Assembly: GCA_021818905.1 (NCBI GenBank)
Contig: JAKASS010000008.1
Coordinates: forward strand, 1 to 48,837
Direction of reading: 5' to 3'
Length of the DNA: 48,837 nucleotides
Source of the DNA: Nanobdellota archaeon
GTDB taxonomy: Archaea > Nanobdellota > Nanobdellia > Parvarchaeales > Parvarchaeaceae
A program made the position numbers and the translations under genes. Positions 36,223 to 45,186 of this stretch are shown one piece after another. The notes beneath the pieces were generated by a model that saw only the letters and a list, made by a program, of their open reading frames with translations, ran no database searches and was not told the DNA's origin. The first letter of the stretch is position 1, and every line of letters starts with the position of its first letter.

Positions 36223-37200
36223 ATGGTAAATAACAAAAAAGGAAATGAAGAGATTACGTATAGCCCAAGGGATTTTGGGATAGATGTTGTCGGCGAGCCG
36301 CCAGCAGCTATAGCAACTCCAGTAGTCGCGACAGCGCCTAAGAGATCAAAGAGATCCACAAAATCAGCCGACCTAGAAGCTCTACTAAACGATAAATTCA
36401 GCAGCTTGCAAAGCACATTGGACCAAAGACTAGCTCCGCTCGAAAGAGCAGTTTATGGAGAGCAAACTAGTGGTCAAAACGCCCCAACGCCAGAAGCGCG
36501 ATATAACGGCAATCCGGTTGGGACGGGCGGTAGGATCGCGTCTTACGATAAGCGACTAGGAAGACAGGAAGGCCAAGGGATTGGAGATATACAAAGTAAC
36601 GCAGAATTAGCGCAGCTTCAGCTAGACTCCGAAGAGCCGCAGGCCCAAGTAGTCGGCGAAGAAGCGAATCTTGACGAGAAAATGAGGCTTAATCTTCTTG
36701 AAGAGAAATCTCATTTACTCCCGGTAAGGGTAGGGCCAGATAAGAATGGCAGATACCTTCCATTGTTACATTCAAGTGTAGAAGTCTATAAAGACGAAAC
36801 AGGAAAGATAAAGAGAGACCCTAGAGACAATAACCTGCCAATGTACAAGGTAAAAGCAACATATGGTTACAGATGGTGGGAATGGATGTTCTTCGGGAAA
36901 GGTAGGGGTATCAATAAGGACTCAATGATGAACAATATATACAATCATGCAAAGAATGCAAGAGTACCGTTTGGAAGTTACTTTTCAAGAAGGGAACTCA
37001 ACCCATCAATCGCTGGCGATGACTTCAGCCTGACGATTTACGGCCCTTGGAGAGAGAACCTGCTTAAAGGTTTCGTAACTGGAAACAGGGTAGAGATAGA
37101 CTATATTAGACCTATGTCAGATACAAAGATGAAGAGATTCATACTCGCTTTGGAGCCGGACAGCGGTGCGTACAGGGCGGCTGAGGAAGACAACGCGTAA
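36223..37200 (+). CDS. hypothetical protein
   Basis: 325 aa; TTTATATA box upstream; disordered N-half, globular C-half. Confidence 0.6.
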   Translation: MVNNKKGNEEITYSPRDFGIDVVGEPPAAIATPVVATAPKRSKRSTKSADLEALLNDKFSSLQSTLDQRLAPLERAVYGEQTSGQNAPTPEARYNGNPVGTGGRIASYDKRLGRQEGQGIGDIQSNAELAQLQLDSEEPQAQVVGEEANLDEKMRLNLLEEKSHLLPVRVGPDKNGRYLPLLHSSVEVYKDETGKIKRDPRDNNLPMYKVKATYGYRWWEWMFFGKGRGINKDSMMNNIYNHAKNARVPFGSYFSRRELNPSIAGDDFSLTIYGPWRENLLKGFVTGNRVEIDYIRPMSDTKMKRFILALEPDSGAYRAAEEDNA

Positions 37201-37212
37201 GGAGGTAAAAAT

Positions 37213-37539
37213 ATGGTAACACGGAAAAAAATATTGAGTGAAATGCTGGGAGACATAAAAGATGGAGTCAAGGATGCCCTGCACGGTTTGGTCAACTATT
37301 CTAATTATAGAAACGCCGGTGGCGGGACGCTTAATAGCGTGTTAATTGAAGGACTAATATATAGTGCTATTGGATTAGGAGTAGCAGCTGAGACCACGCA
37401 TTATTCACCTTATTCATCACTTGCTCTTTTGGCGCTCCCGGCGACATTCGTCGGACGGGCTTTGCATACTAAATATACAGAGACTAAGGCAAACTTAGAA
37501 GCGCAAGAAAGAGAATTAAGAGTATACGGAGTTGTATGA
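37213..37539 (+). CDS. hypothetical membrane protein
   Basis: RBS AGGAGGT; hydrophobic stretches VLIEGLIYSAIGLGVAA and LALLALPATFVG. Confidence 0.6.
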   Translation: MVTRKKILSEMLGDIKDGVKDALHGLVNYSNYRNAGGGTLNSVLIEGLIYSAIGLGVAAETTHYSPYSSLALLALPATFVGRALHTKYTETKANLEAQERELRVYGVV

Positions 37540-37724
37540 TACAGGTGCCACTAATAAAAGGAGTTTTTTCCCCTAAAACAAAAGAGAATAGTTCTACGCT
37601 GGAAAAATTGGTAGGCAAGATTAAAGCCGCTATTGCAATAGGACATTATAAGTCTCTTGGGCGCCCATACGCAGAAGATGCATACATGCACCGCGAAATG
37701 ATTGCGCATTATTGCATATTATAG
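37536..37724 (+). pseudogene. hypothetical ORF, 3' end supplied by IS630 terminus
   Basis: ATGA overlap with upstream gene; stop TAG lies in the left TIR of the IS630 element. Confidence 0.45.
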
Positions 37725-37737
37725 ATAATTGCGCTAC

Positions 37738-38150
37738 TTATAGCCCATTAATATTATAAAAAAAGGACGTCAAAAGTGTAGGTTGTCTTTGTATGCTTTT
37801 CATAGCAGAAATCGTAATGTCCTTCAATTCCGCTTTTGATTTTGCCTGATGCGCCTTCAGTTTGTTCTTCTTCAGATAGCCCCAAACGCTTTCGTCGGGA
37901 TTCAATTCCGGCGAGTACGGCGGCAGGTAGTATATCGCAAACGACTTTTTGTTCTTCTCTGCATACTCTTTGACTTTGCCCGCGATATGCGGCGGGGCCC
38001 TATCGGCTATGACGATGACCTTGCGGCTTTTGTGATGCTTCCTGATCTTATCCAAGAAGTCGATAAACGTAGTGGAATTGACCGTTTTCCTTTCCACCCT
38101 AAAGACCAATCGGCCCGCCGGGCTTATTGCTGAGGAGACGCAGATGCCGC
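37738..38150 (-). pseudogene. IS630 transposase C-terminal half
   Basis: GNRGGICVSSAISPAGRLVFRVERKTVNSTTFIDFL...VIADRAPPHIAG...YLPPYSPELNPDESVWGYLKKNKLKAH. Confidence 0.85.
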
Positions 38151-38734
38151 CGCGGTTACCGGATAATCTTGTCCTGGAACGCTATCGTTTCAGAGCAATC
38201 GAACTACGAAAAAAAGACTGGAAAGTCTCAGAGATTGCCGAGGCATTTGGCGTAAATAGGAGGGCAGTAACGAGATGGTCCACGAATTATAGAAGAGGGG
38301 GCCGAGAATCATTGAAAAGCAAGAAGGCGCCCGGACCCCGGCTGAGACTCTCGGCAAAAGAAATGACAAGGGTCCTAGCCAGCCTTAAACTTCCGGCCAC
38401 TGATTTTGGCTTTGAAACGCCGCTTTGGACGTGCAAAAGAGTCGGATATCTGATCCAGAAACTAACGGGGAAAGATCTGGACAACTCAAATGTGTGGAGA
38501 CTGCTCAAAAGACTGGGCCTTACGAATCAAAAAGGAGAACGTAGGGCATCGGAACAAGATCCAAAAGAAACGAAAAGGTGGTCGAAGGAGGAATGGCCTA
38601 AGATCCTCGCCAAGGCAAAACGTTGGCAGGCTATGATATATTTTCAGGATGAAGCGGGGGTCTCAGTAAATGCCGTGATGGGCAAAACATGGGCGCCAAA
38701 AGGGAAAACTCCGATAGTAACATGTGGTAATTGA
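38132..38734 (+). pseudogene. IS630 transposase N-terminal half (HTH plus first catalytic Asp), inverted
   Basis: SEIAEAFGVNRRAVTRWSTNYRRGG HTH...MIYFQDEAGVSVNAVMGKTWAPKGKTPIVTCGN*. Confidence 0.85.
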
Positions 38735-38929
38735 CGCCCGATACCGTGTTCCATAATATAGTATTACAGTATGGACTATATAAATATGAGCTATAAACTA
38801 CGCAATTATCTATAAGTCAAAGGTACGGCTGCGAATCCGTGGTTTCTTATTTTAATCAAAAATCAAATACAGATATTGAACTTTTATCTTCACATATAAC
38901 GGAGAGGTAGGGATCGCCAGCAAAGAGAT

Positions 38930-39037
38930 CTACCAGATCTGATGGCCGCACACGGCGCAGAACGTATCCTTTGTATAACAGGCAGTGCAAGTACAAGACA
39001 GATTATCACCTTGGCGGCCCCTACATCGTTCGCACAT
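38930..39037 (-). CDS. putative 35-aa zinc-ribbon microprotein
   Basis: MCERCRGRQGDNLSCTCTACYTKDTFCAVCGHQIW*; CxxC, CxCxxC and CxxC pattern; not in ORF track. Confidence 0.45.
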   Translation of the reverse strand: MCERCRGRQGDNLSCTCTACYTKDTFCAVCGHQIW

Positions 39038-39181
39038 ACTTTTGTATATCCAAACATCGAATAAATAGTTTTTTATTGCGCTTGAATAGATGACGGTTAT
39101 ATTGATTGCGGTCTTTTAAAGAATCCTGATTATAACATTGCGCCCCCCGTAAATTAAAATTGTTGGGTATGGTATCTTATT

Positions 39182-39217
39182 ATAAGGGTAAGCTTTAAAT
39201 ATAATCATTACCCCTAT
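39182..39217. promoter_or_regulatory. TATA box (TTTAAATA 39194-39201) enclosed by inverted repeat
   Basis: ATAAGGGTAA (39182-39191) / TTACCCCTAT (39208-39217), 9/10 complementary, immediately upstream of ATPase 1. Confidence 0.5.
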
Positions 39218-39223
39218 GATACT

Positions 39224-40492
39224 ATGGAAATAAAGAACTATCTCGTGGATAAAAAACTGGACATAGATTCGTTGTACGTAAAGGCCCGCGGACTAAAATT
39301 AGAGCCGACCATAAATTTTATCACCTCTATCATAGGGCCGAGGCGGGCAGGGAAGACTTACCTTATATATGAATTTATAAAAGAAAAACGGCTTAAACCG
39401 GAAGATTATCTGTTCATCGACTTTGAAGACGAAGACACCATAAGTTTTAGACGAGAAGACCTGCTAAGATCGCCATACTTATCCAAAGAGACCTACGGCA
39501 AAGAACCAGATTACTTATTTTTCGACGAGATCCAGAACTTGAAAGAATGGGAACGTTTGGTCTATACACTGTATGAGAAAAAAAGATACAAGATAGTGAT
39601 CACGGGCTCATCATCTAAATTGCTGAGCAAGGAAATAGCGACTTCATTGCGCGGTCGGGCTTTACCATTGACAGTCTTGCCGCTTTCTTTTGTGGAGGTC
39701 CTAAAGGCGAAGAACGTGACCCTATCACCGCCACTATCAAGCGAAAAGACCAGTAGTATAAAATATGAGCTGTCAAACTATCTAGTCAATGGCGGGTTTC
39801 CTGACATAGTGTTTGACAACGCAAAAGCCACCCAGTTCTTCAGGCAATATCTAGATCTAGTGATCTTTAAGGACTTGACGGAACGGTTCGGCATAAGAAA
39901 TATCTCCGTCGTAAAGTTGCTCATGAATTCTATATTATCCGCGTCCGGGAAAGAATTCTCGATAAGCAAACAATACAAGACACTAAGAAGCATGGGAATG
40001 AACGTCAGCCAGAAGACCGTATATTCATATGCGCAATTATTCGAAGATTCGTTTTTCTGTTTTTTCATCCCAAGGTTTTCGACCTCATTGAGAAAATCGT
40101 CTTTATCCGTCAAAAAAGTATATCTGAACGACAATGGCTTCGCAAACATTTCGGGCGACAAAGAACGTGGAAGGCAGATGGAAAATGCGGTTTTTCTGGA
40201 ATTGCTAAGAAGAAAAGACAATTACGATATTTTTTACTGGAAAGACTATCAGCAGAGAGAAGTAGATTTCGTAATGAGCACAAACGGCAAATCCCTCGGC
40301 CTTATACAGGTGACTTACGCCAGCCATAAGGAAGAATTGGGACAGAGGGAGCGCTCTTCGCTGCTTGTCGCATCAGAAGAACTGCATTGCAATAATCTTC
40401 TGATTATAACCTGGGACTACGAAGCGGAGGAGAAGATCAAAGGCAAGAAGATAAGGTTCGTTCCCTTGTGGAAGTGGCTCCTTGACGTTTGA
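39224..40492 (+). CDS. AAA_14/DUF4143 archaeal ATPase, paralogue 1
   Basis: GPRRAGKTYLI Walker A, DYLFFDEIQNLKEWERLV Walker B, ITGSSSKLLSKEIATSLRGR, C-terminal EVDFVMSTNGKSLGLIQVTYAS. Confidence 0.92.
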   Translation: MEIKNYLVDKKLDIDSLYVKARGLKLEPTINFITSIIGPRRAGKTYLIYEFIKEKRLKPEDYLFIDFEDEDTISFRREDLLRSPYLSKETYGKEPDYLFFDEIQNLKEWERLVYTLYEKKRYKIVITGSSSKLLSKEIATSLRGRALPLTVLPLSFVEVLKAKNVTLSPPLSSEKTSSIKYELSNYLVNGGFPDIVFDNAKATQFFRQYLDLVIFKDLTERFGIRNISVVKLLMNSILSASGKEFSISKQYKTLRSMGMNVSQKTVYSYAQLFEDSFFCFFIPRFSTSLRKSSLSVKKVYLNDNGFANISGDKERGRQMENAVFLELLRRKDNYDIFYWKDYQQREVDFVMSTNGKSLGLIQVTYASHKEELGQRERSSLLVASEELHCNNLLIITWDYEAEEKIKGKKIRFVPLWKWLLDV

Positions 40493-40537
40493 ACGCCGGG
40501 ATAAAGACGGCCGCACGGTCTAGCAGTCCTCGGCTTC
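40406..40537 (+). repeat. conserved ATPase 3'-end plus 3'-flank module, copy 1
   Basis: ATAACCTGGGACTACGAAGC...TTTGAACGCCGGGATAAAGACGG...TCCTCGGCTTC. Confidence 0.85.
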
Positions 40538-40630
40538 AAACGCCCGATCATTCACGTTTCCTACAAGAAACATTAAAAAAGAGATTTTCAAGAAGAAGGC
40601 GTGTTAAATCCGTAGGGGTACATAAAATAT

Positions 40631-40659
40631 AAATAGTTTCCCCCTTTAAGAAACTATTT
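40631..40659. promoter_or_regulatory. perfect 9-bp inverted repeat upstream of ATPase 2
   Basis: AAATAGTTT-CCCCCTTTAAG-AAACTATTT, overlapping an AAATATAAATAG TATA-like stretch. Confidence 0.5.
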
Positions 40660-40674
40660 AAAAGAATCGGCCCT

Positions 40675-41973
40675 TTGTATATTATGGAACGTAAGGCAAT
40701 CGAACGGTATCTTATAAATAAGAAAGAGGAGATAAGGTCGCTTACGGTGAAAGAGAGACTGACATCTTTTGAAGTTTCGAAGCAATTTGTAACCGTCATA
40801 GTCGGCGCTAGAAGAACTGGCAAGACGTATGGGGTGCTAGACTTTTTGTTAAATAAATTAAGATTAAAGGATCCCGATTTTTTGTACTTGAACTTGGAAG
40901 ACGTAGATCTCGATGGAATTACGAATAAAGACATATCTGATACCGTAAATGTACACCAGCAGATATACGGGGTGCCGCCTTCGATCATATACGTGGACGA
41001 GCCACAAGTAGTACAAGATTGGGAAAAGGCGATTTATTCTCTTCACGAAAAGAAGTCCTTTAAGATAATAATAACTGGCTCTTCGTCAAAGCTTTTAAGC
41101 AAGGAAATCGCCTCGGCTTTAAGAGGTAGAACATTGACTTATTCTGTCTATCCACTATCATTTAAAGAATACTTATCCTTTAAAGGAGTTACTCCTAAAG
41201 AAGGGGGGCCGTTGCCTAGTTCTATAAAAAATAAGATAATGTATGAGTTATCAGCGTATCTTGCCACCGGGAGTCTCCCAGACATCGTCATAAACCCATC
41301 GATTTCGTCCAAATTCTATAATGATTATATCGATTTGATAATCTTTAGGGATATAGTCGAAAGATTTGGAATAAAAAACATAGGTATAATACGGTTTGTA
41401 ATAAAATCGCTGATAACTTCCTTTTCGAAGCAAGCGTCGATACATAGTATGTATAAAGCTTTGAAAGGCAATGGACAGAAAATAAGCAAAAAAACATTGT
41501 ATTCTTACGTTTTCTTATTAGAAGATGCATACTTTTCTTTTCAGTTAAAGAAATTCAACTTTTCAAATAAGAAATCCGAACTGAGCATATCGAAGACTTA
41601 CTTGAATGATTGGGGAGTCGCGTCTATGATGTTAGATCTTAAAACGGAAATCGGAAGGACGATGGAAAATGCAGTCTTTATAGAATTAAAACGTAGACAA
41701 ACGCAGAATGATAAACTTTATTATAGTGATATTGGTGACGAGATAGATTTCGTTAAAGTAGAAAAAAATAAAGTTTCAGATCTTATACAAGTCACTTACG
41801 CGTCGAATAAGAACGAAATAAAAGAGAGGGAGATAGAAAATTTATTAAGCGGGTCCATAAAACTTAACTGCAACGATCTCCTCGTGATAACCTGGGACTA
41901 CGAAGCCGAGGAAAAAGTAAAAGGCAAGAAGATAAGGTTCGTCCCCTTGTGGAAATGGCTCCTCGACGTTTGA
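40675..41973 (+). CDS. AAA_14/DUF4143 archaeal ATPase, paralogue 2
   Basis: GARRTGKTYGVLDF, IIYVDEPQVVQDWEKAI, ITGSSSKLLSKEIASALRGR, EIDFVKVEKNKVSDLIQVTYAS. Confidence 0.92.
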   Translation: MYIMERKAIERYLINKKEEIRSLTVKERLTSFEVSKQFVTVIVGARRTGKTYGVLDFLLNKLRLKDPDFLYLNLEDVDLDGITNKDISDTVNVHQQIYGVPPSIIYVDEPQVVQDWEKAIYSLHEKKSFKIIITGSSSKLLSKEIASALRGRTLTYSVYPLSFKEYLSFKGVTPKEGGPLPSSIKNKIMYELSAYLATGSLPDIVINPSISSKFYNDYIDLIIFRDIVERFGIKNIGIIRFVIKSLITSFSKQASIHSMYKALKGNGQKISKKTLYSYVFLLEDAYFSFQLKKFNFSNKKSELSISKTYLNDWGVASMMLDLKTEIGRTMENAVFIELKRRQTQNDKLYYSDIGDEIDFVKVEKNKVSDLIQVTYASNKNEIKEREIENLLSGSIKLNCNDLLVITWDYEAEEKVKGKKIRFVPLWKWLLDV

Positions 41974-42045
41974 ACGTCGGGATAAGGACGGACGCGCGAT
42001 CTAGCGGTCCCCGGCTTCTCGGCATCCTCTTCATAAGGCATCTGT
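41887..42045 (+). repeat. conserved ATPase 3'-end plus 3'-flank module, copy 2
   Basis: ATAACCTGGGACTACGAAGC...TTTGAACGTCGGGATAAGGACGGACGCGCGATCTAGCGGTCCCCGGCTTCTCGGCATCCTCTTCATAA. Confidence 0.9.
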
Positions 42046-42234
42046 ACTTCCCTCCGCCAGTCGACTATCGTCTTTCTCATGGATATCAGGTCCTTGAATA
42101 AGACTGCGTCCAGGCAGCTGCCTTCTAGCTTCGTTTATTATTGCCTTGTCCATTTCTCGTATATTCTGAAATCCTTTAAGTTCTACACGGCTTCCGCCTT
42201 CTATTGAAAGGTTTACGTCCTGCCGCCCATGCAT
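42031..42234 (-). pseudogene. fragment of archaeal Glu-tRNA(Gln) amidotransferase GatE/GatB-type subunit
   Basis: GRQDVNLSIEGGSRVELKGFQNIREMDKAIINEARRQL matches the RQDvNvSIeGGaRVEiKGvQdl signature; rest of gene absent. Confidence 0.7.
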
Positions 42235-42308
42235 TGTGGAGGTCTAGATTTTGTTAATCTCTACCTTATAAAGGAAGCTTTTTATATAAAGACGATCATA
42301 ACGTTTCT

Positions 42309-43577
42309 ATGGTCTCGATCTTCGATTTAAAGTCCGCCATCGCCGAAAAAGAAGCGGAACTTAGATTAAAATTTAAGAGTGAGAATATAATCGGACGGGA
42401 ATTGATCTCGAGGGTCAAAAATCCGAGACGGGATTTCGCTACGATAATAACCGGTCCGAGGCGAAGCGGCAAATCCATATTCGCGTTTCAATTGGCAAAA
42501 AACGAGAATTTTGGTTACGTTAACTTCGATGACGAAAGACTGAGAATCCCAGCAAAAGACTTAAATAGAGTTTTGGAAGCGCTATATGTCCTAAAGGGCG
42601 ATATAAATTTATTCATATTCGATGAGATACAGAACATAGACGGCTGGGAACCATTCGTTTCCAGACTTTTGGGCTCAAAGAGAATAATCCTAACGGGCAG
42701 CAATGCAAAGATCATGAGTAAAGAACTGGCTACACGACTTACCGGCAGACATTTAGATTATGAATTATTCCCTTTTAGTTTTAGAGAATTTCTTAGATTC
42801 AAATCACATAAAACGGACGAACCTAGCATTTATTTAACGCAAGAAAGGGCGAATTTAGTGGAATTAACAGAAAAATATATAATAAACGGCGGGTTTCCTC
42901 TTGCCGTAAGAGAAGGGAAAATCGTATTGGTAGAGCTGTACAAGGACATAATAGAAAAGGACGTTGTACAGCGATACAAAATAAACATGAGGACAAAATT
43001 GGCAGAGGTTTCGAGATATCTTATATCAAACGCTTCTTCAGAGATAACATACGCTAAACTAAAAAATATATTTGAGATAAGAGGACAGCACACGATCCAA
43101 GACTGGATAACTTATCTCGAAAAGGCATACCTGCTGTTTAAAGTAGAACGGTTCTCCTTTAAATTGAAAGAAGCAATAATAGCCCCCAAAAAGATCTATT
43201 GCATAGATACGGGCATCATAGGTATGATCTCCCCTCGGCATAGCATGAGTAGACTGATGGAAAATGTCGTCGCCATAGATTTAATAAGGAAAAAAGCTTA
43301 TTCGGGCGTCGAAATAAATTATTGGAAAAATCATACGCAGAAAGAAGTCGATTTTGTTTTGAGAAACGGCAATAAAGTGCTTTCGTTGATACAAGTTACT
43401 TACGCCTCTAGCAAAATAGACGTTAAAGACAGAGAAATAAACAATCTTCTTGCTGCTTCAAAAGAGCTCCACTGCAACGATCTCCTCGTCATAACGTGGG
43501 ACTACGAAGCCGAGGAGAAGATCAAAGGCAAGAAGATAAGGTTCGTCCCTTTGTGGAAATGGCTCCTCGACGTTTGA
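42309..43577 (+). CDS. AAA_14/DUF4143 archaeal ATPase, paralogue 3
   Basis: GPRRSGKSIFAFQL, LFIFDEIQNIDGWEPFV, LTGSNAKIMSKELATRLTGR, EVDFVLRNGNKVLSLIQVTYAS. Confidence 0.92.
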   Translation: MVSIFDLKSAIAEKEAELRLKFKSENIIGRELISRVKNPRRDFATIITGPRRSGKSIFAFQLAKNENFGYVNFDDERLRIPAKDLNRVLEALYVLKGDINLFIFDEIQNIDGWEPFVSRLLGSKRIILTGSNAKIMSKELATRLTGRHLDYELFPFSFREFLRFKSHKTDEPSIYLTQERANLVELTEKYIINGGFPLAVREGKIVLVELYKDIIEKDVVQRYKINMRTKLAEVSRYLISNASSEITYAKLKNIFEIRGQHTIQDWITYLEKAYLLFKVERFSFKLKEAIIAPKKIYCIDTGIIGMISPRHSMSRLMENVVAIDLIRKKAYSGVEINYWKNHTQKEVDFVLRNGNKVLSLIQVTYASSKIDVKDREINNLLAASKELHCNDLLVITWDYEAEEKIKGKKIRFVPLWKWLLDV

Positions 43578-43650
43578 ACGTCGGGATAAGGACGGACGCG
43601 CGATTTAGCGGTCCCCGGCTTCTCGGTGTCCTCTTCATAAAGTATCTATC
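43491..43650 (+). repeat. conserved ATPase 3'-end plus 3'-flank module, copy 3
   Basis: Near-identical to copy 2 through GAACGTCGGGATAAGGACGGACGCGCGATTTAGCGGTCCCCGGCTTCTCGGTGTCCTCTTCATAA. Confidence 0.9.
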
Positions 43651-43748
43651 CTTTCCTCTGCCACAGGTCTTTTTGATTCCCGATTTCACCTCCTAAAACA
43701 GCAATGGGTCTTTTCCAAGATCATGAGTAAACTCTAGCCTTTGTCTGA

Positions 43749-45182
43749 TCATATACAGCAACTTGTGTCTTTGACATTTCTAAAGAAGGATTGAGCGACT
43801 ATTTTTAGAGCCTCTGACATCGTTGGAAAAACATGTATCGTATCTATCACATCTTCGACTTTATAATCATTTTTCACTATCATGGTCGCTCCATGTATAA
43901 GCTCCGCCGCTAAAGGCGAGAGTATTTGCACACCCAAAACTACATGCGTCTTTGGGTGTACGACCATTTTTATCATGCCACTTGTGTTGCCCATTATCAC
44001 GGCTTTTGGCACGTCACTAAATCTGACTAGCCTACATGCGCATGCTTTGAACTTTTCAATCGCTTCTTTTTCTGTGATACCGACGCTCGCGAATTGAGGT
44101 TCCGTGAATACGGCCCTTGGTACGATATTTTTATTTATTTTTTTATGAGCGCCCAATAAGGCGTTTTCAGCGGCATGTGTGCCTTCTCTAGCGGCCAGCG
44201 CTTCTAACATTGGCTCTCCTGTCACGTCGCCGGCAGCAAATATATTTGGGTTGCTTGTCCTCATTTCCTGGTCTATCGTTATTTCGCCTTTGGCGCCGAC
44301 TGTGATATTGGCTTTTTCAGTATTCAGTGCCTTTATATTTGGCGTCCTACCAGTGGCAAAAAGGATCGAAGACGCTTCAAACACGGCCGTTTCTCCATTG
44401 ACCACCGCGTTTACAATGATTTTATTGTTTGCGGCGCCCTTCTCAAAGCTTTTGAGGTCGACATTTGTGCGTATTTCTATCCCATCTTCTCTTAAGTATG
44501 ACTCTAATGCTCTAGACAGCTCTGGCTCTTCCTCCGGAATGAGCAACTGGCTTCTTTGGAGAAGTGTCACTTTTGTCCCAAACCTATTGTACATTTGTGC
44601 GAATTCTAGGCCAAGAGCACGCCCACCGATCACAATGAGTGATTCTGGGATCCTTTCCTGTTCAAGACCTTCTATATTTGTCCAATAATTTATACTGTCT
44701 ATTCCTTTTAGTTTTGGTATTGAGGGACTAGCGCCAGTTGCAATAATAAATTTTTTCCCCCAAATGACCGTGCTTGCGCTATTTTGCCTGATTTCTACCT
44801 CGTTTTCAGAAATGAAGCCCGCAATGCCTTCATAGAGCTCTACGTTTTTGAGCTTGCTTAGTACCTTTTCGTATTTTTCATGTCTCAAATTCTCTACAAG
44901 GGTTTTTTTAAACTCCATTATTTTGGCAAAATCAAACTCTTCGTCATGTTGCACGATCGTATTTTTCCCCAAATCGTGATTTCTTGTATTTCTTATGACC
45001 TCTCCGCTGACAAGAAGCCTTTTGCTTGGGACACAGCCGACATTGACACAGGTCCCGCCGATCATGCCGCCTTTTATCATAGCGGCCTTACTGCCAAGCT
45101 CGTCTGCCTTTATTGCAGCGGCAAAGGCTGCTGCACCATTGCCTAATATGACTAATTCATATTCTTTGCTCGTCATCATCAC
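43749..45182 (-). CDS. merA: mercuric reductase-like flavoprotein disulfide reductase
   Basis: GGTCVNVGCVPSKRLL redox motif, FAAGDVTGEPMLEALAAREG, and C-terminal vicinal Cys pair DTSCCI*; no N-terminal HMA domain. Confidence 0.85.
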   Translation of the reverse strand: MMMTSKEYELVILGNGAAAFAAAIKADELGSKAAMIKGGMIGGTCVNVGCVPSKRLLVSGEVIRNTRNHDLGKNTIVQHDEEFDFAKIMEFKKTLVENLRHEKYEKVLSKLKNVELYEGIAGFISENEVEIRQNSASTVIWGKKFIIATGASPSIPKLKGIDSINYWTNIEGLEQERIPESLIVIGGRALGLEFAQMYNRFGTKVTLLQRSQLLIPEEEPELSRALESYLREDGIEIRTNVDLKSFEKGAANNKIIVNAVVNGETAVFEASSILFATGRTPNIKALNTEKANITVGAKGEITIDQEMRTSNPNIFAAGDVTGEPMLEALAAREGTHAAENALLGAHKKINKNIVPRAVFTEPQFASVGITEKEAIEKFKACACRLVRFSDVPKAVIMGNTSGMIKMVVHPKTHVVLGVQILSPLAAELIHGATMIVKNDYKVEDVIDTIHVFPTMSEALKIVAQSFFRNVKDTSCCI

Positions 45183-45186
45183 CGCC

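Larger units (their letters stand above)
37719..38815. mobile_element. IS630-family element with internally inverted transposase half
   Basis: TIRs TTATAGATAATTGCGctaCTTATAGCcC (37719-37746) and inverted GaGCTATAAactaCGCAATTATCTATAA (38788-38815). Confidence 0.85.

Noticed and set aside
40406-43650. Integron attC-like cassette sites after each DUF4143 gene
   Set aside because: The repeats are imperfect palindromes after each gene, but I could not identify convincing attC R'/R'' cores and there is no integron integrase in the window; kept only as a generic structured-repeat finding.
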